Shown here piece after piece: positions 45,511 through 56,436 of a DNA stretch of 64,000 nucleotides. The stretch covers positions 186,001-250,000 of the forward strand of contig JAVYIG010002222.1 of assembly GCA_035222895.1 (NCBI GenBank). The letters run 5' to 3'. The position numbers and the translations under genes were made by a program. How positions within the stretch are numbered: position 1 is the first letter of the stretch; the number at the start of each line of letters is the position of its first letter. The notes under the pieces were generated by a model. The model saw only the letters and a program-made list of their open reading frames with translations, was not told the origin of the DNA and searched no databases. The stretch comes from Strongylocentrotus droebachiensis (Eukaryota; Echinodermata; Echinoidea; Camarodonta; Strongylocentrotidae).

Positions 45511-48500
45511 CTAAAAAGAAGAAGTAGGAACAAAAAGTGGAATCAATTAGAAATCAAATAGCTCTGAAAATGCATGCACATTGAAAATTCACAATTCGCA
45601 TTTAGATTGAAATGCGCTTTAAGTCAGGGAATACATTTTTTAAATCTTATTCTATAGGCTTTCATGCAGGATAACTTTTCATTGCTTTCCTCCTCCAACC
45701 CCCAACCCCGCCCCCCCCCCCTAAAAAAAAATAATAATAAAAAATAAAAAAAAAAAAAAAAAAATAAATAAATAAAATAATAATTTTAAAACAAAATAAT
45801 AATAATAAACAAAAATATGACACGCTCCATAAATATGTGGTTTTCTCTTTAATCTTATCTTACTTATTCCTATTTCGTCCTATACTATCATAATGTATTT
45901 ATATAAATGAAATTATTATTGCTATGAGCTACTAAATGATGCCTATGAGTTATCATAACATAAATGTTTTTAAATGAAAAAATGAATTAAAATTGTGTAA
46001 CAGTATAGAAATGTCACAATCTAATGAGTAAAGAAAGAAGAGAACTTTCAAGCTACTAGACTCTGTCCTTTCAAATTCTTAAACCTTTGTTGACCCATTG
46101 GCTTCCAAATTATTCCCTACAGGTTTGATATAGGAGCCGTCTATTTCCAGTAGGCAATGAGTTAAATGAATGGATGATATTCTGCAAAATACTGTTTTCT
46201 TCACTGTGAGTTGCCTATGGTGGGAGCGTATACCAAACTGACCTTGTTCAATATTTCAAGGCTTGCACCGTGTTCTACGAGGGCCACAGCTTCCGCAGTT
46301 CTCTCCTCCTCACAGGCTAGATGTCTGAGAGGGAAGAAGGTACATAGATTAAAGTGATAGAACATTAAAATAAAGACAATGAATATGAATAAATGTGATT
46401 AAAATGTAGCTGTTCTAATCATTATCCAAAGGATACATTTTTTTCATAAAGTATTTTCTAAATATCCATCAGCATTATATTAAAAAAAAAAGTTAAATAT
46501 GTTCACAAAAATATCAGTAAATAATCATCCTATTTTTATTTTGGATTGTGGGTTTAGATTAGGTTAATAATATTAGTTCCTAAAGGATAAGAAATTAAGA
46601 AAATGTATATTATAGCAAACCCCTCATTTTTTCATTTCTGATAAACAATAGGGCATGAACGAAGAGCTTAATTCCAAAAGGCGCTAAATCCATTTTTTAC
46701 CAAAATGGAGTTATTAGTACGAGTACATACCAGTTGCACATGCGCATTTAAATCACCATTCCTTTTCTCAACATAATTTTCAGAAATATGAAAAAAATTG
46801 ACACAAAAAATTTGTTTAGTTCCAAAAGGCGATAAATCCCAAAGTGTTTAATTCCAAAAGGCGCTATATCCACCTTGTGTGTTTTGAGCAATCAGAGCGC
46901 AGTATTGTTCTAGTGACCCGGATTGACAACAGCTGTTAGCTTGCTGCTTGCATCGAGATCGATCCTATTTCTGCAGTATTTACAGTGTTTTGACAGTCTT
47001 TAGCTCACTTAGCAGCATGATTGAGGGAGGGGTGCTAGTTGAGAGAACCAACAATCCAAGAAAAAGGAAGCGAAATGAAAAATAATGGGCCAAAAACCAG
47101 AACAAGGAAGATCATAACACCGCTCCTGGTAAGTTCAGTCCCACTTACTCATTTTTGTGTTAGCGTGTAATTAAGTGCAGATGCACTTGCATTATTGCAT
47201 TGAATGAATTGTAATACTAATAGGTAATAGTCTAACTAAGACTATTGCAATTCTGTTTGCATGTAGTATGAGCTCAAGGCTTAACCAAAACGAATTACTA
47301 GATACAATTTTGTAATTAAATTGAGGCCGTGAGGGTAAATTACGTGTTTACTGCCATGACTGCCGCGCCACGGCTTCGCCTTCGCCGGCTTCAGTCACTG
47401 GTCACTGGCTTTGGTCACTATCTGCCCTGGACCTGGTGTAGTTATGGATATTTCACAAGCCTTTGTTACATCATGCCATAGCATAAGTGTAATGATAATT
47501 TGCCATCTATTAAGAAAATATCTGCTGTAAGTCTGTAACAAACATTTTGTATTTGAGTGCAGTCATAATCGGTGTTTTGTTAAATTTGAGGAATTTGTTT
47601 TCGTGGAACACCTGATGTTTACCATGATGACTTTCTTTTTATCAATAGGGAAGCAACCAGCCATTGGATGCCAGCACATGCCTCACAGCTTTTGTAAGGC
47701 GTCTTTGCTGACAGAAGGAGACATCACAGATACTTTCCAGGACTGCTACAGAGACTCGAACAACCGCGGCAAGATTCATTCATCATGTACCACTTACAAC
47801 TCAATCCAGTCATGCGCCATCGAGGAAATGGTCCACAACCAAGGAGAGAGCAGAACTATGCCCCAACATTTCAAGTAAGTTTTAATCGTGTCATTAAAAA
47901 AATATATCATTTGCTTGCAAATCAAATTGTTGAATACAGATCATACACAATTGCCAGAATTGATACCAATTATCTCTTTGCAATAATTTTCTGTTAATTT
48001 TAATTGAGTTGTTTAGTCGCTGGGGTTTTTCTTGCTACTGGGGGGGGGGGGGCATACATGTTTTGTCATGTGTAATATGCTATCTATGTTACACATGTCA
48101 AACTAGGTCGGAATGGTGTTTTTATTTTATACCTGTAGCGTCGGTTGAACCCTAAACAACTGGGTCAAAGTGAATTCACGAATTCCCCTCGCGCAATCAA
48201 CATACACTGCATGTCACACTGTGCAAACAAATTTGCACTCGCGCAATGCAATTCTGTATGTAGATATAAAATGCACGAGCAGTATAGGCAAGGACAGTTG
48301 ATGGGAGGGGGGGGGGGGGGGGGGGGGGGCTATGCTTAGTATTACAAACTTGTTTATTTAGATTGAATGAAACCAACAAAAATAAACTTTTCATGTACGG
48401 TTTTTGTGATTTATAATACAGGTAGCTGGAAATGTCCATTAACAATGTTTCACTTTTAATTACAGATTACGACACAGCAAGGGGAAAATGTGGAGGTGTG

Positions 48501-51500
48501 CTCCGGAAGATTCAGATTCATCCTTGTACTTGGTAGGAAACGTCTGGGCAACCTAATGAAGTACACCTGCCATTCAAAATCACAGAGGCCAAACGCATCT
48601 ACGTGAGACCAGCTCCAGCCCCAGTCACTGTCGCCAAGTATTATAGCGCACCTGGAGATGAGTACACCATATTGAAGAGAGGAAAGAGATGGAGTACTCT
48701 TCGGGGCAATCAGCTCCCATTGCTGAAGCAGCGGGATGTAGCAAATCTTCTACGAGCAATGGGGGTGGAGCTACAAGTGGACCCGCCAGTAGGGTATGGG
48801 CCACGCAACTTCATTCAGGAAGTAGGTGCCTTTTACAAAGAGGTGTGCGCGCCTACTGATGCAATGGCCGTAGAGAGTGATGAGGACGAAGGCATCATTG
48901 CTGCCTATGAAGATTGACATTTGATTTTATGCCTTTTACACAGTTAATGGATCAGTTTAAACTATTTAATTCAAGAACAGAGAAGGCTTCTAAAATGTGC
49001 ATTCATTGAGCAGTGCAGTTGGAATCAAATCCCGTTTTATTACCCATGTATGTATTTTGTTGTTAGTAGCGCTGGTAATTATTAATGCGAATTTACTAAA
49101 CCAGAATGCATGCACACAGATAATTAATATTTGGCGCTTTGCTACCTTCACTGTATAATAACAACTAATTGATTGTGGCTAATCTCACAACTTTACAGTA
49201 GATTGTACTGATATTGTATGGGTAGAGTTTTATTGCTCCTACTTCTATTAGGATGTTAACAAACAATTATTCAAATAATATGTATGCATAATCAGCACTC
49301 AAGTACGTCTTTTATCTGCTGTTTATGAGGAGTCGGTTACATTAGTGAACAATGAATAATTTCCATTGTAAGGTATCTTGTTGTTGACATTCATATGATA
49401 TTGTTAAAGGAACTGTACATTAATGACTGTATGTTAATTATTTAAGTATTTGCCAATTCTTGTATGTCTTAATTAACTCACCGTTATGACATGAGATAAT
49501 GAGTAAAGCAAATTTACAAGATTTTCAAATTTCACACAATACAAGTCTTTACTGCCTGTTTATTTTGTCAATTTAAATATGTGCTGAGTCACCCGAGTGG
49601 TTGTGTTTTTTTACAAGTTGAATAGAGAGAACATTTTTATGATTGAAGTTGCCCATGTACTAACTATTTGCGAAATGTGTAACATTTTGATTGAAATTAG
49701 TAGGGAGCAAAAACGTCTAGAATGATGAGATGTGAGAAGTATGTTCAACATAATGTAGGCTTTTAATGTGTTAAATGGATAGATATGTGTGTGTTAGACC
49801 CTGAATTATAATTAAAGAAGTATGTTATTACATCCGAACATCATTCTTAAAACCAAAAAAAAAAAAATTGAAACGCGGAATGACACATCAAAATTTTAAT
49901 TCCAAAAGGCGCTAAATCCTTGTTTAATTCCAAAAGGCGCTAAATCCGAACAAATTGAAAAAATAAAAAAATATTAAAAAATAATTACTATGGCAGGATT
50001 TCTTTAAGAAATATTTTAATGATCTTTGGGGGTAGATCTTTGAACTGTGTGAACATTTGGCGGTTTCGTTGAAACAAAAGTGGTCTAACAGAAAACCTTG
50101 ATTTACTCGAAAACGCCAAAAGTGGATTTAGCGCCTTTTGGAATTAAACTCTTCAATTTTAATACATGTATCTGTACCATGTTTTATTCAAATATCTATC
50201 ATCCAAGCATCATAATCAACATGATTCCTGGATAAGCCATGAAAACTATTTTTGATTACTAAAGTTTAAGGTTATCACTTACAATGGAGTGTTTCCTTGT
50301 TTATCTGTTGCATCCACTCTGCAGTTGAACTGGAGGAGGAGTTTGACGATCTCTGTGTTTCCTTTGCAGGCGGCGCGGTGGAGGGGCGTGGCTCCATTCT
50401 CATCACTGATGATTGGATCAGCTCCATGGTCCAAAAGAATCTCTGTCACCTGGAAGAGAGAGCATGACTATTATGTGGTTTGCCTTCTAAAACTCCACTC
50501 TCCTTCTCTCACTCCCTCCCCATCTCTTCATTTCTCTCTCAATCTTCCTATCTTTTCTCCCTCTTTTAATAATAATAATAATAAAAATGTTACTTATAAA
50601 GCGCTTACCACCGAAGTCTCTAAGTGCTATACACACAAAATAGACTGATATACAATTACATCTTATACAAAACTAAAAATGCAAATAAACCTACAAATAA
50701 CAATACATATGGAATACACATCAAAGTGAACAGAGTTAATTAATCATCGAACGCAATTTTGAATAAATGTGTCTTGAGACTAGTTTTGAATAGGTTAACG
50801 GTTTGACAGTTTTTTACATTTAAAGGTAATTTGTTCCAAAGTTCAGCAGAAGCTTTGCGAAAGGAGCGATTACCATAAGAGGGAGTTGACACAGAAGTAG
50901 ATACGAGGTTTAATTGTGAAGATGACCGTAAATTGCGTGAGGGTTTGTATTCCTCGATTAATTCTTGCAGATAAATTGGTGCCAATTCATGAATGCATTT
51001 ATAAGTTAAAACTAAGATTTTGTACATAATGCGGTACGTCACCGGCAACCAATGCAATTCGCGAAGTACTGGGGTGATGTGTTCACAAGAACGTGTGCGT
51101 GTTACAAGCCTGGCAGCAGAGTTTTGGATTCTCTGGAGTTTTGCAATGTGCGACTCCGGAAGGCCATAAAGAAGGCTGTTGCATTGATCAAGACGGCATG
51201 TAATAAATGCATGTATAAGCGTTTCGGTAGATTTTTTATCAAGAAAATTTCTAATACCACCTATCTTGTACAAGGCATATGAAGCTGAGCGACAAATATT
51301 TTTTATATAATCATCCATCCTAAGATCATTTTCTCTCCTCTATCTTTCTCTTTTTTTTTCTCTCTCTCTCTCTCTCTCTGTCATTGGATTCGGGTTTTCA
51401 TTCAAGAATTTCATTGATCAGTGTCTCGGTTATAAATCTCCACTCTCCTGCATTTAATCTACATTTGCCTCTCTGCACCCAGGTGTTGGATAGGCACCGG

Positions 51501-54500
51501 TTGGAAGGGATCCCTTCAATGCTATGAGCACGGAAAACAGTAGCTTAGCAGAGGCTGGCAATATTGGAGCGCCTGGAGCTCCTTGAGTGGTGGATATTTG
51601 CTCTACAGTAGAGTCTGTGGCCTTGTATATACATATATATATTTGCATTAACCCCCACCCTCCCCCCCCCCCCCCAATGTTAATGTATTATGTCAAGGGG
51701 TCACGTTCTGAATTTGATGGAATATGGCTCATTACTCCTGGTGGCATACACGCAAGTCAGACTGGGTGTGTACAAGGAGTAATAAAATAATACTATTAAT
51801 GATTCTACATTGAATACAAACTTGGAATACTTTGGAAATTTGAATATTCGTGGAGAGGTTGAGATACAATATATCGCCTGTTTGGAACTAGAAAGAGGTT
51901 ACTTCTGTGTTAAAGAATGCGAGTTATAACTACATGTATTCTGGCTCTCACAATAAATATGCAAATACTAACCTCGACCCTACTTCTTGATGAGGAGTAA
52001 TGGAGAGGTGTCTGCCCTGTATGATTGGTTGCATTGACTTCAGCATTCTGACCAATCAGAGCAGAGACAATACCTGCATGACCAATGGATGCTGCAATGT
52101 GCAAAGGACTCCAACTTGACTGCAAAAACAAAACAAAAAATGTTTTGAAATACCTTCAGAAATGTTTAATCAAAATATTATGCATTTAAAGCCCAAGTTT
52201 ACTCCAAAAATAACTTACCTTCAATAGTAAGCAGAAAAATCAGACAAACCAATCGCAAAAAGTTTGAGCAAAATTGGATAACTAATAAGAAAGTTATGAA
52301 TTTGTGCCTGAACGTTAACTTCACAACAGATCTAATCTGTATTCAAATGTCTATAAGAATAAGCAGAATTAAGTGTAAACAGTTGGCAAGAGTTAAGATT
52401 CTTATATTTGGGTACCGGTAGGCTTTATTTTGGAGTGGTGAAGTTCTGTTTTTATCATTTCAGAGTGCACAAAAACAGTAGTAATGCTGAAATAAAATGA
52501 CAGAAGAAAAGAAAGAAAAATCTAAATAATTTGTAGACGTATTACAGATATGGAAGGGACAGATAAGTAAGAAGTACATGGGAGAAAGGGGAGCATAAAG
52601 AAGAGATATGAAGATGGAAAGTTGTAAATATCAAATTATGTTTAAAGTTGATACTCTAAGACAATCCCAAATACTGAGATAATTACATAAATAGAAAGCT
52701 TTTAACCCCCATAATAACACCAAATGGTGTCCACCCGACAAAACAAGTTTAGAATAATGAATTTATTCGAGTAAACTCTACCAAAATATCTAAGTCTGAA
52801 ACCCGGAAGTGCACGTAGAATCGGGCCTCTATCCGTGACGTCACGAACGGGAGTCATGGGCTCAGTGAGAGTGAATGGCAGTGATATCCCTACGTAAATG
52901 CTATCCTGTCAGAGCTTAGATTTGTTATTGTTAAGGAGTATATTTGATGGATTTTCTGTTTTCATTTGAATGAAGAATAACGAAGCAACATTTTTCAGTC
53001 GCTGATTTCTTTTTATATCCTCATATTCACCTATTTGGTAGAGATTTAAGACGAGTTTACTGCTTAGGAATTAAAGTTAAATCGTGCACTTATGAATAGG
53101 CGGATGCATTATCATCAGATGTGTGTGACTGCCTCAAAAAAGGATACAGTACCAGTTAAACATTTTATGTTGTAAAATATCAAACTTGAACGAGATCATG
53201 CAAGCGCGCTTCCTCTATAATATTTTGGCGAGTGATGCGGCTCTTGCATGAACGTTCGTGGAGCGAGCAGAATCGGGAGGTAAGACCAAGCCGCTGCTCT
53301 AGGCGCTGCTTGCTTGTGATGGAACGTACGTGCGCTAGTTATTATGTTTATCGGCAATTGCAAGAGAATGAAAGCGACGTTGCCAGCTAAGAAAAACAAC
53401 TAACAAAGACTTGCTCCTGACTACCGGTGTCAGAATTGGTAGATGAAGGATGTTCAGGGCCAAGGAAGGCGAAAGACATGGGGAAAAGGAAGAAGAAACC
53501 ATCGGGAGATCACTGTAGTGTATGGTAATGAACTGTGCATGGGTAGACAGCTACTGTTCACTCCGTGCCTGGGCCGATTTCAACACCAAAACAAAATTTA
53601 CATGGTGAAAATATCGACTAATAGCACATCGTTGGCATGTATATGTCATAATTTTTAAAAGGGGAATTGATATTAATACTATGAAGTACTAGGGGAAGGT
53701 AAAGAATTGTACATAGAATTATGATTTATTAGACTTTTCAGCTTTTGAAACAAAAATATGCAGAAAATCGTATCACTCTGCACATGTTTGCTATGGAACA
53801 TCCGGGTACGTGAATATACTCTCTCCCGGACGTGAGGTCATAAATAGTAGACCAGCGTCGTGACTGATTTTCTATGCAAAGAGAGGCGGATATTTTAGAC
53901 ATTTCAATTGAGGATTTCGAGTAGACAGAATTTTTTTGTGATATACTAAGTAATTGAAAAACTTAAAAATAACATATACTTGCCGTAGGTAACAAATTAA
54001 GGGACATTTATTTGCTTAGAGTATCAACTTTAAAGGAGCTGTTTTTTTGTTGTTGCTTACTGCCAAAGTGAATTACCTTGCAGAGCTCCTATGTTACTTA
54101 GAGTTTCATCAAAGCACATCTCAAGCTTCCCAGAGCATAAACACTCTCTGCCTGTGCCTTTTTTAAGGTCTCTTCTCATCTTCTTTTTTCATCAATATTT
54201 CTCCTTCTTCCTCTTGTCCTTCTTCCTATCTTGTTTCTTCTTCTTTTTTTCCTTTTTTTCCTTCTCAGCTCAGGAAAAGAAACAATGAGAATAGAGGAAT
54301 AATATATCTTTTTCAATAGAACATTTAGATAGAGAAAAGAGGGAGAGGGGCAGGGATAGACAGTGAAGGAAGACAGAGATGGCTCAGACTGGGATAGGGA
54401 AATAGACAATGACGTGTGGAAAGAGGATAAATTGGAATGATATAATGCAAACAATCTCCTCAAGGTTCTGTTTAACGAGGCAAAACAGTGTCAAACACTT

Positions 54501-55339
54501 ACATCATCTGATACATTGACTGGAACTCCATTTTCCAACAGATACTGGACAACCTCAAACTTTGCTCCAGATGTCGCCCAGTGAAGGGGCATACGATCAC
54601 TCTGTAAAATAATTATAAAAAATGACAAATAAGACGTGTTATTCTAAAAAAAATGTTGTGTGCAATTGTGTACATAGCTATGCCTCAAGCCTCAAGGTCG
54701 ATCTTAATTTTTTTAAATTATGAAACAGCTACACAATATTTGCTAATGTTAACTTTGATCGTAAAGTGATATCGTATTTACGGAGTAAGCAAGTTAAACA
54801 GCAGAATGTGTTGATTATTTTGTTTCCTGTCAAACGATGACACATGCTGAATGCTGGATAACAATTTTTTTTTAAACAGAAATTCTAGGTACACAAAAGC
54901 CAATATTCATGTTTTCTACTCTGATTTAATTTAACAGTCATCTTCTTCTTCTTCTTCTTCCTAAAAAGTGCAGGCTTCATGAAATGAAGATTAACGCAGA
55001 TCTACATGTTAATTGATTTATGATTATATGATCGGTTGATTTTATCGAAGTTTAGTTCAATCATTTCAAATTCTAAATGATTAAGCCTGCCTCCAATCGA
55101 AATATTTGCACGTCGCGGATGTCGCGCATCGCGTCGACCGTGTCACCGTCGTCCCTGAATTGCGCACATGTAAAACCTTACCGTACACAAAATTGAACAA
55201 GTGGGGCTACAAGTACAATATCTCTCTACCTGCTTACCTGGTCTAACTTTAAGAGCAGAGATTTATCCTCGGTTGCTCTCACCCTTAGTGCAGCAAGGTC
55301 ACCATCGTATGCCAATTTCCAAATGTCAACTGTATCCAT
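45442..55339 (-). CDS. PSMD10: PSMD10 / gankyrin: 26S proteasome assembly chaperone (6 coding exons)
   Basis: Six exons join in frame into 221 codons plus TAG (human protein 226). The product is a stack of ankyrin repeats. Family knowledge: gankyrin binds the Rpt3/PSMC4 ATPase during base assembly of the 19S particle and in vertebrates also contacts Rb and MDM2. Visible repeats include MPLHWATSGAKFEVVQYLLE (exon 2), SPLHIAASIGHAGIVSALIG and TPLHYSSSR (exon 3), TPLHRAACKGNTEIVKLLLQ (exon 4), and TPLHLACEEER, which crosses exons 4 and 5. It ends in EEKTPLAMAPAGLARSLQRL as in human EEKTPLQVAKGGLGLILKRM. The start at MDTVDIWKLAYDGDL was chosen by length and homology. An in-frame upstream ATG at 55417 would add 26 residues and is less likely. 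All introns are GT...AG. Confidence 0.95.
45511..46242 (-). other. PSMD10 intron 5
   Basis: C-run then A/AAT-rich low complexity at about 45710-45815; remainder unassigned. Confidence 0.7.
46243..46324 (-). CDS. PSMD10: PSMD10 exon 5 (LxCxE-bearing ankyrin repeat)
   Basis: Third base of Leu172 plus residues 173-199: HLACEEERTAEAVALVEHGA then SLEILNK. L-A-C-E-E (174-178) keeps the LxCxE pattern known as the Rb-binding motif in human gankyrin. Acceptor CCTCTCAG, donor GTCAGTTT. Confidence 0.95.
47017..47128 (+). pseudogene. Transposon gene, exon A (with stop)
   Basis: From an ATG the frame reads MIEGGVLVERTNNPRKRKRN, then a TAA at 47083-47085. It continues in the same frame as WAKNQNKEDHNTAPG to a GTAAGT donor. 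A basic stretch followed by W..N..K resembles the N-terminus of a widespread group of uncharacterised, transposase-like invertebrate proteins. The stop shows that this copy is dead. Confidence 0.6.
47649..47874 (+). pseudogene. Transposon gene, exon B (Cys/His-rich block)
   Basis: After acceptor TCAATAG the frame continues GKQPAIGCQHMPHSFCKASL then LTEGDITDTFQDCYRDSNNR. A C...H...C pattern followed by an I..TF..CY.....R helix fits the same protein group. The donor GTAAGT at 47875 leaves a phase that does not match the best reading of exon C, suggesting a lost base at this junction. Confidence 0.6.
48301..48329. repeat. G-run inside transposon intron
   Basis: A G-rich run of more than 20 bases interrupts the second transposon intron; a shorter G-run lies near 48041. 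Confidence 0.85.
48466..48917 (+). pseudogene. Transposon gene, exon C (joined N and C parts)
   Basis: Opens ITTQQGENVEVCSGRFRFIL then VLGRKRLGNLM. The frame then changes near 48550 into LPFKITEAKRIYVRP followed by VAKYYSAPGDEYTILKRGKR and an acidic end EDEGIIAAYED with TGA. The two halves look like the middle-N and the extreme C-terminus of one long protein with its catalytic core deleted. Confidence 0.6.
50283..50449 (-). CDS. PSMD10: PSMD10 exon 4
   Basis: Residues 117-171 plus two bases of 172: VTEILLDHGADPIISDENGA, TPLHRAACKGNTEIVKLLLQ, FNCRVDATDKQGNTP. Acceptor CTCTTCCAG, donor GTAAGTGA. Confidence 0.96.
50450..51972 (-). other. PSMD10 intron 3
   Basis: Contains the 5'-truncated LINE at 50566-51330, a (TC)n tract at about 51355-51380 and a C-run near 51661. 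The remainder is unassigned. Confidence 0.75.
50566..51330 (-). mobile_element. 5'-truncated LINE, ORF2 C-terminal end intact
   Basis: A 192-codon open frame (51318-50740) with CRLDQCNSLLYGLPESHIAK, LQRIQNSAARLVTRTRSCEH, ITPVLRELHWLPVTYRIMYK and RNLRSSSQLNL is the end of ORF2 of a CR1/Jockey-type LINE. A 3' region follows down to an (ATT)n tail at 50585-50566. No stop interrupts this part, so the insertion is fairly young. It is cut off at the 5' side near the (TC)n tract. Orientation is the same as PSMD10. Confidence 0.9.
51973..52119 (-). CDS. PSMD10: PSMD10 exon 3
   Basis: Residues 68-116, 49 codons, phase 0: SSWSPLHIAASIGHAGIVSA, LIGQNAEVNATNHTGQTPLH, YSSSRSRVE. Acceptor TTTTTGCAG, donor GTTAGTAT. 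It parallels human AGWSPLHIAASAGRDEIVKALL. Confidence 0.96.
52120..54502 (-). other. PSMD10 intron 2
   Basis: Contains the TTAA-flanked element at 52646-54029 and pyrimidine/TTC-rich low complexity at about 54175-54270. Remainder unassigned. Confidence 0.7.
52646..54029. mobile_element. TTAA-flanked DNA element, 1.38 kb
   Basis: AGTTGATACTCTAAG at 52646 is inverted at 54015-54029 (CTTAGAGTATCAACT), and TTAA lies immediately outside at 52642-52645 and 54030-54033. The interior has a GC-richer block (about 53200-53600) with open frames of 67-71 codons on both strands and no recognised transposase motif. A TTAA target fits piggyBac- or Kolobok-type elements; the type is an inference. Confidence 0.78.
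54503..54601 (-). CDS. PSMD10: PSMD10 exon 2
   Basis: Residues 35-67, 33 codons, phase 0: SDRMPLHWATSGAKFEVVQY then LLENGVPVNVSDD. It parallels human SRTALHWACSAGHTEIVEFLLQLGVPVNDKDD. Acceptor TTTTACAG, donor GTAAGTGT. Confidence 0.96.
54602..55237 (-). other. PSMD10 intron 1
   Basis: AT-rich; a short (TTC)n run at about 54941-54960. No element is recognised. Confidence 0.75.
55238..55339 (-). CDS. PSMD10: PSMD10 exon 1 (start)
   Basis: Residues 1-34: MDTVDIWKLAYDGDLAALRV then RATEDKSLLLKLDQ. It aligns with the human first repeat NLAYSGKLEELKESILADKS. Donor GTAAGCAG. Confidence 0.92.
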
Positions 55340-55621
55340 TTTAAAGTATGATAAAATACCTAATTTAAACAAGATAACGTGACAAAGCAGTTTTGAAAAT
55401 AGCAGCCGCTCTCTCAATCACTTATGAAGTGCCAATGAAGAGAAGATGGTACACCAAAACTAATATGGAAAAAAGGTATGGAATCTGCTAAAAATTGACA
55501 CAAAAAATAATCAATCGAAAGGTGATGTTCAAATAAAAAAATAACCGAGAGACAGATTGACAAAGGATGAACACCATCCACCCATGTCATCCTTCCCCCC
55601 CCCCCCGTCCCCCCCCCACAC
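55340..55621. other. Upstream flank of PSMD10
   Basis: Expected 5' UTR/promoter side of PSMD10. AT-rich; no TATA box or obvious CpG cluster. A C-run starts near 55597. Confidence 0.4.
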
Positions 55622-55870
55622 CCAGTGGCGCGATTCCAGGATTTCTATGAGGGGGGGGGGGGCCTAATTTGAAATTATGCGAGCCAAATATTGGTATTAC
55701 GTAATGGGGGGGGGGGGGGGTGCGCGCGAAGCTTTGACATTTCATTTAATTATGAGAGAAACGGTAAGACGATTAGTTGTGCCGTTCTCGCAAATAGTCT
55801 CCCCCTCCAGCGCGAACGGCGCGGAAGCTTTTACGTTTCATTAATTCATTTATAGAGAAAGAAGACGATT
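55622..55870. mobile_element. hAT-like left end, CAGTGGCGCGATTCCAGG
   Basis: CAGTGGCGCGATTCCAGG and G-runs near 55652 and 55705, followed by two related GCGCGAAGCTTT/GCGCGGAAGCTTTTACGTTTCAT blocks. The right end and target duplication were not found. Confidence 0.5.
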
Positions 55871-55874
55871 CGTA

Positions 55875-56275
55875 TAACCATTCTAGACCCCGGAAACTCA
55901 GGGGTTTAAGGCAATAAATTACGGTCAGATTAGCATCCATGGGTCCGCCTTAGGGCCCTTGGCGGGGTCCAGGGGAAGAGCCCCCGGAAGCTCAGGGGTT
56001 TTAGGCATTTGATTACGGTCAGATGAACATATTTTATACCTTATTTGTGACACTGGCAAGACACTGGTTGGCGTGAGGTCCCGCGGGCGGAGCCCCCAGA
56101 AGCTCAAGGGTTTTAGACACTAAAATACGATCCGATGAGTATCAAGGGGCCCGCCTTAGGGCCCTTGGTTGGGTCCACTTGGCAGAGCCCCCGGAAGCTC
56201 AGGGGTTTTAGGCGTTTAATTACGGTCAGATGAGCATTTTTTTATACCTTATTTTGTTGTGACATTGGCAGTTAT
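55875..56275 (-). repeat. ~111-bp satellite-like units, reverse orientation
   Basis: Reads GAAGCTCAGGGGTTTTAGGC, TTACGGTCAGATGA and TTGTGACACTGGCA in series, the reverse complement of the 42330-43060 array. GGGCCCTTGG-bearing variant units alternate with shorter ones. Confidence 0.82.
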
Positions 56276-56436
56276 TAAATTTGTTTTTACTTTCTTGCTC
56301 TCTTTCTTTCTATTTCTCTTTAATATACTCTTTCAAAACAAGTGGGGGGGGGGAGGGGTGGGGGGGGGGGGGGGGAGGGAGCTGGAGGCTTCCGATCCCC
56401 GCCGTTCCGCGGGCCCTGACATGAAGGCATCTCAAG

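Larger units (their letters stand above)
46661..50154 (+). mobile_element. Intron-containing DNA transposon, decayed (about 3.5 kb)
   Basis: The termini are inverted copies of about 37 bp: GAAGAGCTTAATTCCAAAAG at the left, and at the right end, reversed, GAAGAGTTTAATTCCAAAAG. Both continue GCGCTAAATCCA. Extra copies of TTAATTCCAAAAGGCGCTAA lie near both ends: 46816 (variant) and 46848 at the left, 49896 and 49924 at the right. Between them a plus-strand gene with three exon-like blocks is visible. No exact target duplication was found outside the termini. The superfamily is not recognised with confidence. Confidence 0.78.
46325..50282 (-). other. PSMD10 intron 4, mostly one DNA transposon
   Basis: About 3.5 of 3.96 kb is the element at 46661-50154. 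Its right end lies only 128 bp from the exon 4 donor. Confidence 0.8.

Noticed and set aside
53443..53658. 71-codon frame inside the TTAA-flanked element
   Set aside because: No transposase motif could be recognised and a frame on the opposite strand nearby is equally long.
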